From Flavobacterium gyeonganense (lineage in GTDB: Bacteria > Bacteroidota > Bacteroidia > Flavobacteriales > Flavobacteriaceae): a stretch of DNA of 64,000 nucleotides. Below, piece by piece: positions 9,387-19,176 of the stretch (within the stretch, counting starts at the first letter, position 1; every line of letters begins with the position of its first letter). The stretch is taken from NCBI RefSeq assembly GCF_029625295.1, contig NZ_CP121112.1, positions 1,488,001 to 1,552,000 of the forward strand, read 5' to 3'. The translations under genes were made by a program, and so were the position numbers. Below the pieces are notes generated by a model that was not told the origin of the DNA, did not search any database, and saw only the letters and a program-made list of their open reading frames with translations.

Positions 9387-12300
9387 TTAGAATGCAATAT
9401 TAAAGTTAACTGCCCAGGTTCTTAAAGTTGGATAAGAAGTAAGTGAATCATCATACATATTACGATAATGATTAGGATAAGGATTATACAAATCCCATAA
9501 ATTCTGTCCTGTCACTCCAATAGTAAGACTTGAGATATTCAAACTTTTCAACACGTCTTGAGGCAAGCCATAACCTATCGTTAGATTTCTGACAGTACAA
9601 CGGAAAGTATCCAACATCCAAAAATCTGACGGAGAACCAACTCCTCCTGCTATACCATTTTCCGGTTTATCAAAAAAAGCCATGTTTGGATATTTACCAT
9701 CAACATTATCATCTGAATACATATCATTCCAGAAAGTTTCATGAGCCCACATATTGTGAGTTGAAGCAGTTAATTGTTTAACACGATCCATCATACGAAT
9801 ACCTCCCCAGGAAGTTGCTATCTGAGTACGAGCATAAAAACCTTTATATTTAACTCCTAAATTCGTTGTAAACCCATAAGTTCTGCTTGAGTTAACTAAT
9901 TTAGCATAATCATTACTCTCCTCAATTCTTCCGTCTGGTCCAGCCTGAGTACCATCAGTTGAATTAAACTGACCTCCGATATCTTGGTATGCTAACTGCC
10001 CCTTTTGTAAACCTGCTATTGTTGAAACTCCCATAAAATTTGGTGTCGTTCCTGCTGCAGTAGCACGTTCTGTTAAATAATTCCAATAGTTCTGTATATC
10101 TTGGTCTGTTCTCAAAATACCATCTCCTGTTGAAGTTTGTTTCCATGTTTTGAAACCCCATGAAGGGAAAAATAGTGATCTTCCTTCCATAGTCTGGTTA
10201 GCAGAAGGATGCAATAAAGCCTGTTCAGGATATCTCTTAACTTCATTATCAGAATAACCAAAATTCACACCCACACTATATTCTAAATTCTTTTTGATTT
10301 TATCATTCCAGTTCAAACCAACTTCTGCACCCCATGCATCAACAGCCGCATAATTCTGTTCAGCAAAACCACCGCCTATAGTAATAGGAATTCCAACTGC
10401 TCCTGCTGTTTGCGTTAGCATATCTGTAGTTCTGTCAAAATAGAAATCATATGTCATTTGTAATCTATTATTTAAGACATTTACATCAAACCCTAAATTG
10501 TGTTTAATAGTAGTGTCCCAGCCTACATTACGATTCGGTTCAACCAAAGGTGTAATAGCATTACCCAAATTACCCCCATTAGAACCAAACTGCCAGCCTT
10601 TATCTGTAGGAATATCATATAATTTTAGCCATCTCCAATATTGTACGTTATCTTTTCCTGTTTTACCAATAGAATAACGAATTTTAAAGAAATCAATACC
10701 CGGAATTGCCTCTGCAAACCAATCTTCTTTTGATGCCACCCATCCTAATTGGGCAGAAGGGAAAAATCCCCAATAATTTTCTGGCGCAAATTTTGTAGAT
10801 GCATCGCTTCTAAAAAGTAATGTCACCAAATATTTTGATTTAAACGCATAATTGACGCGTCCTAAATAAGACATTGTACCACTTTCTCCTCTATTAGAAA
10901 AAGAATGCGCGGGAATCAAAGTTCCTGCAGTCTGATGCGTCCCTGCATAATAAGAAGGAGTATTTTCAAAATACAAACGAGTTGCTTTATTCTCACTCTC
11001 AGAACGTTCCATAGAAAACATTGCCCCTATTTCATGATTATCAAAAGTTCTGTCATAATTGACAAAGAAGTTTGACTGTACACTACTGCTCATAGTATTA
11101 TCATAAAGAACTCTGGCATTTCTAATATTCGTCTCAATAGTATAATCTGAATTAGTAGCTCCACTTGCAAGGTGGTTATCCACTGAATTATAATTTTTAA
11201 TTCTTGCTAAAGTATAAGGTAATTGGACTTGCTCTGAATTATTAGAGTACTGAACTCTGGCGTAAGATCCTTTAACAGATAAACCTTTTACAAAAGGTAC
11301 TTTATAATTTAAAGACAAGTTTACATTGTATGAAAAGTCCTTGTTTATAGATTTTGATCCGTTCGCTAAAGTCGCAAAGTAATTCCATCCTGCAATATTA
11401 TTATTAGCATTCGCACTACCAAGGTTACGATCGGTACGAGGAAAAGGAGACATAAAATAAGTCTCATCATTAACTGTTGTTTCCCAAGGAATATATTGCG
11501 GCATATGCAATAATATTGAATAATCAGCTTGTTCTCCACCGGCAGAAGAACCAAAACTACTGTCATTAAAAGTAACTGATTTAGTATATGATTTTTGAAT
11601 ACTTCCAGTATTAGCTGCAACAGTCGCTGCAAAATCTAAAGAGCTTGATATTTTAGCTGTTACTCCTGTACGAAAAGTCCATTTACTGTAATCCTGATCC
11701 CCTAGGTTTGCTCCCTGATCCAAATAAGTGGCTCCGGCAAAATAGGTTGCTTTTTCTGTACCTCCACTTACATTAAAAGCATGTTTTACCTGAGTAGCAG
11801 GCTTCCAGGCTTTATCCAGCCAGTTATAATCCAAACCTTTCATCTCTTCCAATTCAGCATCCGAAAAAAGATTTGCACCACCAGCACCAGCTGAATTTTT
11901 TGCTTTCAAGAAACGATTATTAAAAACCCCAAATTCATAAGCATTCATAACTTTACCGTGACTAACGGCATCGTTAACGGCAAATTGTTGCTGATATGAA
12001 AATTTAGTCGCCCCAACTTTACCTCTTTTAGTTTTAACTACTACAGCCCCCTGAGAAGCTCGGGAACCATAAATAGCTGCTGAAGCGTCTTTTAACACTG
12101 TTATACTTTCAATCTCTGTAGGATCCAATCGGTTAAATGTTTCCAACGTTGGCATTCCTGTAGCAGGATCAACCTGTACCATATCATCTATTACAATTAA
12201 CGGTGTTGTATAACCCCCATCTTTAGAAAAACTAAAAGTTTGACGAATCTCTAAAGAAGCTGCTTGTCCTGGTCTTGTTGATCCACCATTAACAGTTAAT

Positions 12301-12758
12301 CCAGGTACCAAGCCTCTCAATGCTTCTGATAAGTTTGTTACTGGTAAATCCTGAACGCTTTCAGGTTTAATTGTAGCAATAGCGCCTGTAATATTATTTT
12401 TCTTCTGTGTACCATAAGCTACAACAACGATATCATCTAATACATTAGAATCTTCCTGCATTTTAGCATCAAGATTGGTACGTCCATTTAAAGGAATTTC
12501 CATTTTCTTCATTCCAATAAACGAAAAAACTAATGTGGCACCGGGCTTTACACTAATTTGATACTTACCACTAAAATCTGTACTTACAGAGTTTTTGGTA
12601 GATTTTTCAGTTACGTTTACTCCTGGTATCAGTAATCCTGTAGGATCCGTAACAGTACCAGTGATCTTAATTTGGCTGCTCGCAGTTTGGGCATAAGTGA
12701 TAATGCTCATCAATGCAAACAAAATAAAACTACATCTTTTGATAAGTGTTTGTTTCAT
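9387..12758 (-). CDS. SusC/RagA-family TonB-dependent outer-membrane transporter
   Basis: 1123 residues. A signal peptide ends near SIITYAQ. A carboxypeptidase-regulatory-like domain follows (KITGTVTDPTGLLIPGVNV, about 30-105), then the TonB box region DDIVVVAYGTQKK (about 108-120) and a plug domain with LPVTNLSEALRGLVPGLTV and ITVLKDASAAIYGSRASQGA. The rest is a long beta-barrel ending in an aromatic strand (TWAVNFNIAF). It pairs with the SusD homologue 18 bp downstream to import oligogalacturonides or rhamnogalacturonan fragments, driven by TonB. The 701-bp non-coding region upstream holds candidate promoter and operator sites, so susCD probably has its own promoter inside the locus. Confidence 0.95.
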   Translation of the reverse strand: MKQTLIKRCSFILFALMSIITYAQTASSQIKITGTVTDPTGLLIPGVNVTEKSTKNSVSTDFSGKYQISVKPGATLVFSFIGMKKMEIPLNGRTNLDAKMQEDSNVLDDIVVVAYGTQKKNNITGAIATIKPESVQDLPVTNLSEALRGLVPGLTVNGGSTRPGQAASLEIRQTFSFSKDGGYTTPLIVIDDMVQVDPATGMPTLETFNRLDPTEIESITVLKDASAAIYGSRASQGAVVVKTKRGKVGATKFSYQQQFAVNDAVSHGKVMNAYEFGVFNNRFLKAKNSAGAGGANLFSDAELEEMKGLDYNWLDKAWKPATQVKHAFNVSGGTEKATYFAGATYLDQGANLGDQDYSKWTFRTGVTAKISSSLDFAATVAANTGSIQKSYTKSVTFNDSSFGSSAGGEQADYSILLHMPQYIPWETTVNDETYFMSPFPRTDRNLGSANANNNIAGWNYFATLANGSKSINKDFSYNVNLSLNYKVPFVKGLSVKGSYARVQYSNNSEQVQLPYTLARIKNYNSVDNHLASGATNSDYTIETNIRNARVLYDNTMSSSVQSNFFVNYDRTFDNHEIGAMFSMERSESENKATRLYFENTPSYYAGTHQTAGTLIPAHSFSNRGESGTMSYLGRVNYAFKSKYLVTLLFRSDASTKFAPENYWGFFPSAQLGWVASKEDWFAEAIPGIDFFKIRYSIGKTGKDNVQYWRWLKLYDIPTDKGWQFGSNGGNLGNAITPLVEPNRNVGWDTTIKHNLGFDVNVLNNRLQMTYDFYFDRTTDMLTQTAGAVGIPITIGGGFAEQNYAAVDAWGAEVGLNWNDKIKKNLEYSVGVNFGYSDNEVKRYPEQALLHPSANQTMEGRSLFFPSWGFKTWKQTSTGDGILRTDQDIQNYWNYLTERATAAGTTPNFMGVSTIAGLQKGQLAYQDIGGQFNSTDGTQAGPDGRIEESNDYAKLVNSSRTYGFTTNLGVKYKGFYARTQIATSWGGIRMMDRVKQLTASTHNMWAHETFWNDMYSDDNVDGKYPNMAFFDKPENGIAGGVGSPSDFWMLDTFRCTVRNLTIGYGLPQDVLKSLNISSLTIGVTGQNLWDLYNPYPNHYRNMYDDSLTSYPTLRTWAVNFNIAF

Positions 12759-12812
12759 AAATTTTTGATTTAGTTAGATTAATAGTTAGGTTAGTTTTTA
12801 GTTTTAATAATT

Positions 12813-12883
12813 AATTTTAACGTTAATAGATACTACAATTTTATGGGCTATTAAATAACTGCAGAAAGTTAAACGTTAAAATT
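12813..12883. promoter_or_regulatory. Inverted repeat AATTTTAACGTT in the susC leader
   Basis: AATTTTAACGTT at 12813-12824 is repeated in inverse orientation at 12872-12883 (12 of 12 bases). Each arm contains the palindromic core TTAACGTTAA or a variant of it. It lies 55-125 bp upstream of the susC start, downstream of the proposed -7 element. It could be a two-site operator or a leader stem. Confidence 0.45.
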
Positions 12884-12900
12884 ACATTTATACTTGGTTT

Positions 12901-12945
12901 CAAAAATATAAGGATTGAAAATCACAACTGTCCTGTAGCATCCTG
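12901..12945 (-). promoter_or_regulatory. Candidate susC promoter with TCCTG direct repeats
   Basis: On the minus strand TATTTTTG (12908-12901) fits the flavobacterial -7 consensus TAnnTTTG, with a TTG at 12927-12925 as a possible -33. Overlapping this, the + strand reads ACTGTCCTGTAGCATCCTG (12927-12945): two TCCTG units 10 bp apart. The same 19-mer with one change lies upstream of the GH78 gene near 35793. Direct repeats spaced one helical turn suit an AraC-type or hybrid two-component regulator, which is an inference. Confidence 0.5.
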
Positions 12946-13459
12946 CTAAAAAATTATCATCAAAAAAATTTAAGTAAAAAAAGTGTATCCTTAAAAAAAT
13001 GTAAGAGTAAATAGTGTTACATCAAAAAAAACCATGAAAATTTAAACATAACAAAACGGAGGCAATATAAGTAAGAAAAAATACCTGAAAACGAAGCTAT
13101 TTTAAAAAAAACAATGAGATTAAAAATAATTATCTATATTTTTTTTATTGAAACACTTTAAGAAATCGATTTCTTTTAATTAAAATTCTTACAAAAAATA
13201 CAATTCATCACAAATAAAAAAAATTAAAAAAAATAAAAAAAATAATTTAAGAGTAGTAAATTCTTATTAATACAGTGACGATCTTCTGGATTTTAAGTGT
13301 TTAATATAAATCGATTTTTTAAATAAATCGATTATTCTGTGTCGAAATTGGAGATTGACGTTATGCTGAAGTACTTTTTAATCCTCCACAATAATCGAAT
13401 TGCCTCATATAGAAACTGGCTTGTTGTAATTGTATAAGTCTCAATCCTATACAATAATT
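12946..13459. promoter_or_regulatory. Long AT-rich non-coding region upstream of susC with ATCGAT-centred palindromes
   Basis: No convincing ORF lies between susC and the CE8 gene. The region is very A/T-rich with poly-A/T runs. It contains AAGAAATCGATTTCTT, a 16-bp perfect palindrome at 13160-13175. It also holds two further sites, AAATCGATTT at 13308-13317 and AAATCGATTA at 13325-13334, whose centres are 17 bp apart in direct orientation. Related sites occur at 35723, 50631, 57784 and 61524. LacI-family operators have this kind of CG-centred palindrome. A small RNA here cannot be excluded. Confidence 0.5.
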
Positions 13460-14452
13460 TTATAATTTAGGATTCCAGTTACCCAATACTTTATTCAAAC
13501 TATATTTTTTTAGATCTGCTTTTTTCAATTGATGCGACCATGCTGCTCTTTTAGAAAGGTCTTTAGCTCCTTCACCTTTGCTTCCTAATTCAGCATAATA
13601 AACCGTTTTTTCCTTGTCTGGAAAGTTCTTATCTCCTTTCCATGGATTCCATCCTTCAGGAACTATGTGCGAACCTAATTCTGTATTGATAAATACCGTT
13701 TTCGCAAAAGGCCTCCACGGACGCCCCAGAAAAACCTTATCAACCGTATTGTCTTTTGCAGTAAGTTTACAATCCACAAATACAAATCCGTATGTATCTT
13801 CCTTAGTTGTGGAGGCTGCGGTAACATACGAATTGCTTAAACTTTCGATAGTGCAATTATAAAAATATGCAGTTGCAGCACCAAAAATAAAATCGGTTGT
13901 ACCTTTGATATAACAGTTTTCTAAATAATTACGGGTTCCGCCTTTTGCTAAATACAAAGTATCCTGATTTCCTAAAATGGAGCAGTTTTTTACATAAATC
14001 CTGTCACCTTCAGTATGCAAGGCCACTGCCTGACCTACTTTACCAGCTGTATTTTCTATAGTGAGATTTTCTACTGAACAATCATTTCCCTGAACTAACA
14101 AAGTATAAGACGTATAAGTACTAAATTTTGGATCTCCCGTAACGTCAATTCCTCTGAATGGTTTTCCGGAATAATCATTGTATGAAATTATCGTTTTTTC
14201 TTTATCCGAACCTTTTAAAATAATATTTCTTTTAAAAGCCGGAATCACTACTTTTTCATTATAAATTCCAGACTTGATAATGATAAGAACTCTTTTTTCG
14301 GCATGATCTCTTACCTTATTGATGGCTTCCTGAATGGTTTTAAAATCTCCGGAGCCATCCTGAGCGACAGTTAATTCAAACCGGTTATCGGTTGTTTGTG
14401 CTGATGATGTTAAGGCTATTAATGCTAAAAATAAGGTAACGATATATTTCAT
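13460..14452 (-). CDS. Pectin methylesterase, CE8
   Basis: 330 residues with a signal peptide ending TSSAQ (about 19). The CE8 signatures are all present: GQAVALHTEGD (about 140-150), GNQDTLY with the general acid Asp (about 164), GTTDFIFG with the nucleophile Asp (about 187), and LGRPWRP with the substrate-positioning Arg (about 244). The length is typical of single-domain bacterial enzymes. It removes methyl groups from homogalacturonan so that the PL1/PL9/PL10 lyases and GH28 can act. It lies between GH127 and the susC leader region. Confidence 0.95.
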   Translation of the reverse strand: MKYIVTLFLALIALTSSAQTTDNRFELTVAQDGSGDFKTIQEAINKVRDHAEKRVLIIIKSGIYNEKVVIPAFKRNIILKGSDKEKTIISYNDYSGKPFRGIDVTGDPKFSTYTSYTLLVQGNDCSVENLTIENTAGKVGQAVALHTEGDRIYVKNCSILGNQDTLYLAKGGTRNYLENCYIKGTTDFIFGAATAYFYNCTIESLSNSYVTAASTTKEDTYGFVFVDCKLTAKDNTVDKVFLGRPWRPFAKTVFINTELGSHIVPEGWNPWKGDKNFPDKEKTVYYAELGSKGEGAKDLSKRAAWSHQLKKADLKKYSLNKVLGNWNPKL

Positions 14453-14468
14453 AGTTGATGGATTTTTA

Positions 14469-14543
14469 AATTACATAAGTCATATAAGATACTAAGTTTA
14501 GAAATCATTTTTCTCTTGCTTAAAAACCTTATATGACTTACAT
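14469..14543. repeat. Intergenic inverted repeat between GH127 and CE8
   Basis: AAGTCATATAAG (14477-14488) is complemented by CTTATATGACTT (14528-14539), with flanking TTACAT similarity. It occupies most of the gap between the two genes and resembles the other dispersed hairpins in the locus. Confidence 0.6.
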
Positions 14544-14560
14544 GGTAAATTCAAATTATT

Positions 14561-16581
14561 TTAATGTGAAAGCCAGACAGACATTTCGCCCTTACCATGA
14601 TTTCCCCACGCAAAATACGGAATTAATTTCACAGTAAACTCTTTGCTATCTTTTGCCGAAAGCGGTTTGTAAAGCTTTTTATCCCATGAAGTATCATTAT
14701 TTATTGATGAACTGGCAGTTATACTCAACAATTGTCTATCGCAAATTTTGATAAAATCTGTCGTGAATTTAGAATTGACATCCAAAACTACTTCGTTGAT
14801 ACTTGCATTCTCAGGAAGCTGATCCGATTCTAGGCAATAAACAATCGGACCTCTTTTTACAGCCACCTGATTTTTCACTTCTTCTACTAATGGATTCGCC
14901 TGCATCAATTCAACCGGCATCGGAATATTCAATTCGATCACATCGCCTTTTTTCCATTTTTGCACTATTTTTTGGTAGGATCCTGAAGTTATAGCCTCGT
15001 TGATTTTTTTCCATTTAATGAAATAGTTGTCCCCTGACTCCAGCCCGGTATTCTCAATAAAAAAGCATAAACATCTTTTGGAGCTTTTACGATTTTCAAC
15101 GTAACTTTTCCATCCCAGGGATAATTGGTCTGTTGTTCGATTTCAATTTTTTCTCCTGCAAGTGTCGTTGAACTCAGGTTATTGCTTCCGTATAAATTCA
15201 CATATAAACCTTCTTTCGAAAAGTTGTAAGCGTAATTACTCACCTCAGCAATCGTTCTGGTCACGTTCGGGGCACAACAATTGGATAACGCAATATAGCC
15301 TTCGCGTTCTTTGCTCCATCTTTGTTTGAAAGGCAAATCTTTAGAAACATTCAGCGGATTATTATAAAAGAATTCCTTTCCTTCCAGACTGATTCCTGAT
15401 AATACACTATTATATAATGCCAATTCTACAATATCCGCATATTTGGCATCCCCTGTAATCTGAAGCATTCTCCAGTTCCATAACACGTTTCCAATATTAG
15501 CACAGGTTTCAGTATGAGCGGTAGCATTTGGCAGTTGGAAAGGTCTTCCGTATGCCTGATGAATTTTCTGAACATCTGTTGGATTGTACGAAGTCCCGTC
15601 TGGCGAAACACCGTCATACAAAGAACCGCAAGCTCCTGTGATGTACATTTTTCGATATGTTACATCATCCCAAATTGATTCTAAATTATCAAGTAATTTT
15701 TTCTCTCCGGTTTCAGCATATAAATCGGCTACTCCGGCATACAAATAATTCGCTCTTACCGCATGACCCATTGCTGTTGTCTGCTGTCTGAACGGAATCC
15801 TGTCCTGATTATCATCGGTTCCATCTTCGGTAGTTCCTCTGATATCGATTAGATTATTGGCTAATTCGAGATATTTCGGATTTTTCGTGGTGCGGTACAT
15901 CTCGACAATTCCCATATAATGCGAAGGGCAAATGGCATTTCGCGCTAATTCTGGCGACGCTTTTTTGTAGAAATCATATAAAAAATCAGCAACGCCTTTT
16001 GCAATATTCAGAAAATTAGTTTTTCCGGTAGCACGATAATGAATACAGGCTGCCGTCATCAAATGCCCCATATTGTATTTTTCGAAACCTAATTGTTTTT
16101 TAACTTCTTCAGGTCCCAAAGTTCCCCAGCGCTCGTCAATCAAAACCGGAGTGTGCAAGTAACCATCTTTGCGCTGTACCTTTTCGAAAAGTGCAATCGC
16201 TTTATCCATTTCTGCATCCAGCTTTTTATCTTTTGTAACGGCATAAGTCGCAGCCATTCCTTCAAAAATTTTATAAAAATCACCATCATGAAAAGAAGGT
16301 CCTTTGAAAGTTCCTTTGCTTATTCCGGCAGCAATTTCGAAGTTTTTGTATGCGTGGGAAACCTCATCGTTGTGATACAAGTCCCACATGTAGGGAAGCG
16401 TATTTTTGGTTTCTACATCAAATTGTTCTTTCCAAAAACCATTGGTCCATTTTACATCCTGTAAACCTACACTCTGCAATTTAGAATAAGGACTTTCTGA
16501 ATTGGCAACCAGACCTTTGTTTTGGGCTATAAAAGCAGTTGAAAAAAGGATTGCTGATAATACGATGATTTGCTTTTTCAT
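14561..16581 (-). pseudogene. GH127 (DUF1680) beta-L-arabinofuranosidase; one missing base near the C-terminus
   Basis: The frame from 16581 encodes a signal peptide, then the (alpha/alpha)6 catalytic domain with TAHTETCANIGN and LSNCCAPNVTRTI. These supply the Glu/Cys/Cys-Cys zinc site and the cysteine nucleophile known for GH127. The frame stops at 14989 after SLNGKKSTRL. The T7 run at 15004-15010 needs one more T to read on as GKKINEAITSGSYQKIVQKW, joining the frame that ends at 14561. Corrected length is about 673 residues, normal for the family. It should trim L-arabinofuranose from arabinan side chains of RG-I. Probable sequencing indel. Confidence 0.85.
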
Positions 16582-16604
16582 TTTTTATATTTAAAAAAAT
16601 TTCA

Positions 16605-16663
16605 ACCGCGAATTCGCAAATTATAAGTGTTGAGTTTGCTCAAATAATTTGCGAATTTGCGGT
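16605..16663. repeat. Intergenic hairpin between PL1 and GH127
   Basis: A 20-bp inverted repeat with one mismatch: ACCGCGAATTCGCAAATTAT at 16605-16624 against the complement at 16644-16663. It lies immediately downstream of the large PL1 stop codon and may terminate or protect that transcript. The arms resemble the 47741-47836 repeat. Confidence 0.7.
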
Positions 16664-16669
16664 AAATTA

Positions 16670-19117
16670 TTATTTCACAAAGAAATTAATTGTTCTGCTC
16701 ATTGTATCCCCATCAGCATCTTTAACTGTTAACACAAAAGATGCGAATCCTGATTCAATAGGCTTAAACTGAACTTCTTTTCCTTTTAAGATTACTCGTC
16801 CATTAGTAAGATCCGAAAACGTAAATACAGGACTTGCTTCGTATCCTTTAAAATAATCTGCAGCATTTAAAACGGTTTGCTCTCCAGATTTCACAAAGAA
16901 ATGCGGCTGCGCCATCCAGTCTAAATAATTATCCAATTGTGTAAATCCGTCTTCGTCTAAATCCGCATTAGCATCTGAAAAATCTCCTGCTTTTGAATTT
17001 TCATTTAAACCAAATGCTTTTTCCCACCAGTCCGGCAAACCATCATGATCTGTATCCCAGTCTGCCCGACGGGTTTCTGCTGGAAAGTTTGGCCATCCTC
17101 CTGCATCTTCTTCATTATCAATCATTCCGCCTAAACCGCTTTTACTTCCTTTATAGGTAAAAGTCCCTTTTAAAGTCTCCTCTACAATGCGGTTATCATG
17201 CTTATCAAAAAACGGCTGATTGGAACCAACATCCGAAAGTACATTTTTATAAGCCCCATTTGCTGACTGCGTATTTACATAAGAATCGAAGAAAGGCTTG
17301 TCTACAAATGTTTCATAGTCTACTTTATCGTTATTGGTAATGGTTCTTTTTCTGCCTTTTTCCTGAGATTTCTCATCAAAATAACCCGGCATTACATTTC
17401 CGTCAAAGAAATAACGCTGCATTCCTTTTCCAACACCTTCGTGCTGTGCATTTAGTGCAACGAAAATCCCTGTAGAAGCGCCCGGCTTATAGAAATTATT
17501 CACAAAATTAACTTCATTTGCACCTCCGTCAGTCGTTCTTTTACCCCAGTTATAAACGACATTGTTTCTAATATCGAGCCTTCCTGTATAAAATCCGTCA
17601 CCGCTTAAACCGCCGCCAATGCTCCAGTTACGGCCGTAATTATGAGCCAGTAAATTGTGGTGAAAACTTCCGATATCACCACCTATCGTCGCTGCATAGC
17701 CGTGCATTTTTCCGGCTTCGTATTTATCGTGTCCTGCCACATTCAAAGCTTCAGAAATTAAAGTTCTCTGTAATGTAATGTGATGTGCACCACGGGAACT
17801 GAACGATTCATCAATCGTCCAGCTGATAGAACAGTGATCGATTATACTGTAATCTGCACCTGTTAATCCCATTCCGTCAAAAGTAGTTCCGCCTCCGATT
17901 CTTACTTTTAAAAATCGAATTACACCATCATTTCCAGTTAAACCAATAGGTGCACGGCTAATCGTAATTCCCTCGCCAGGGGCTGTTTGTCCTGCAATAG
18001 TAATGTAAGGCTGATTGACTACTAATCTTGATTTCAACTGAATGTTACCGGAAACGTTAAACACAATAGTTCTTGGTCCGATTTGCTGGTTAATGGCGTC
18101 ACGTAAACTTCCCGGTCCGTCATCGTTAAGGTTGGTTATTTCAATAACTTTTCCGCCACGGCCTCCAACGGCAAAACGCCCGTAACCTTCTGCTCCCGGA
18201 AAAGCCAGCTGAGCTGGTTTAAATGACCAGACATTTCCTAAAGTAACATTTCCTTTAGCATCAACTTCATCAACACGCCAGTAATAAGTCGAACCACTGT
18301 ATAAATCAGCAACCCAAAATGTTCTCTCAGCCAATTTACCTTTAAATTCTTTTGAAGCTTCAGTAGCATTTGCAACAGCATTTTTATCTTCACCAAAAAA
18401 CAATTTATGTGCTACCGCATTTTTTGAAGCATCCCATTCCAGCAAAAACTTTTTGTCAGTTGTCACAACATGCTCATTTGCATTTTCCGGTTTTGGAGAA
18501 CGAGCCTGGTTCATCAAGTTTGGCGTATCAATTTCAAAACCATTAATTACAATCTGTTTCACAATATCAGGATTGGTTACAGGATCAATTTCAAAACGAA
18601 TTACTACATCTTTTCCTTTTTCAGCATTGAAAGTTATATAAGCCATTGTAGCATCAATTTTTGCATTGGCTCTCTGACTTGCATTTACAGTTTCCTGAAG
18701 TTTCCCGTTTACAAAGATTTTTATTGGTGAAAAAGTTTTTCCTGCGATAACATCAAAAGCATTATGAAAGGTTAAAAGGGTGTGTTTTCCTGGGTTTAAC
18801 CCACTGATTTTCATTTCCAGATTTTCTGCTGTAACTAGTCCGTCAGCTCCCAATCTATTGTAAAATGGAGCATTAATCCCCACTTTATACCATTTCGAAC
18901 TGAAGTTGCCTTTCAGTTTAAATGTCACACCGTTAAAAGTTTTTTGGTCTTCTTTCATTTCATTAACCACCCACGAATCATAGCCCGGAGCATGAACTTC
19001 TTCAAGTCTTCTCTGAAAAAAGTCAAAATCGACTTTTATCATTTGTTTATTTTGTGCCTGCCCGCTGGCAGTTAAAAGCAATACTAAAGCAGCAGTGCTA
19101 AAAAATTTCTTTATCAT
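16670..19117 (-). CDS. Large secreted PL1 pectate lyase with N-terminal accessory domains
   Basis: 815 residues. A signal peptide ends near ASGQAQ. About residues 22-205 form an extra beta-rich region resembling a carbohydrate-binding module. A fibronectin-III-like segment follows (LLEWDASKNAVAHKLFFGED to YWRVDEVD). The PL1 beta-helix begins at AFPGAEGYGRFAVGGRGG (about 310) with PYITIAGQTAPGEGI and SIIDHCSISWTIDE. The C-terminus has DTDHDGLPDWWEKAFG and a short Ig-like tail. This differs in architecture from the two smaller PL1 enzymes, suggesting a different pectin region or a cell-surface position. It is 88 bp upstream of GH127 and 59 bp downstream of the DUF5703 gene. Confidence 0.88.
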   Translation of the reverse strand: MIKKFFSTAALVLLLTASGQAQNKQMIKVDFDFFQRRLEEVHAPGYDSWVVNEMKEDQKTFNGVTFKLKGNFSSKWYKVGINAPFYNRLGADGLVTAENLEMKISGLNPGKHTLLTFHNAFDVIAGKTFSPIKIFVNGKLQETVNASQRANAKIDATMAYITFNAEKGKDVVIRFEIDPVTNPDIVKQIVINGFEIDTPNLMNQARSPKPENANEHVVTTDKKFLLEWDASKNAVAHKLFFGEDKNAVANATEASKEFKGKLAERTFWVADLYSGSTYYWRVDEVDAKGNVTLGNVWSFKPAQLAFPGAEGYGRFAVGGRGGKVIEITNLNDDGPGSLRDAINQQIGPRTIVFNVSGNIQLKSRLVVNQPYITIAGQTAPGEGITISRAPIGLTGNDGVIRFLKVRIGGGTTFDGMGLTGADYSIIDHCSISWTIDESFSSRGAHHITLQRTLISEALNVAGHDKYEAGKMHGYAATIGGDIGSFHHNLLAHNYGRNWSIGGGLSGDGFYTGRLDIRNNVVYNWGKRTTDGGANEVNFVNNFYKPGASTGIFVALNAQHEGVGKGMQRYFFDGNVMPGYFDEKSQEKGRKRTITNNDKVDYETFVDKPFFDSYVNTQSANGAYKNVLSDVGSNQPFFDKHDNRIVEETLKGTFTYKGSKSGLGGMIDNEEDAGGWPNFPAETRRADWDTDHDGLPDWWEKAFGLNENSKAGDFSDANADLDEDGFTQLDNYLDWMAQPHFFVKSGEQTVLNAADYFKGYEASPVFTFSDLTNGRVILKGKEVQFKPIESGFASFVLTVKDADGDTMSRTINFFVK

Positions 19118-19176
19118 TTTAATTAGTAATAGTTAGTTTAATTTTTTCTTTTCTTCTATTGAAATCCCTAACAGAT

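Noticed and set aside
14561..14965. A separate small gene after GH127
   Set aside because: It is the C-terminal domain of the same GH127 enzyme, cut off by a one-base deletion in a T-run.
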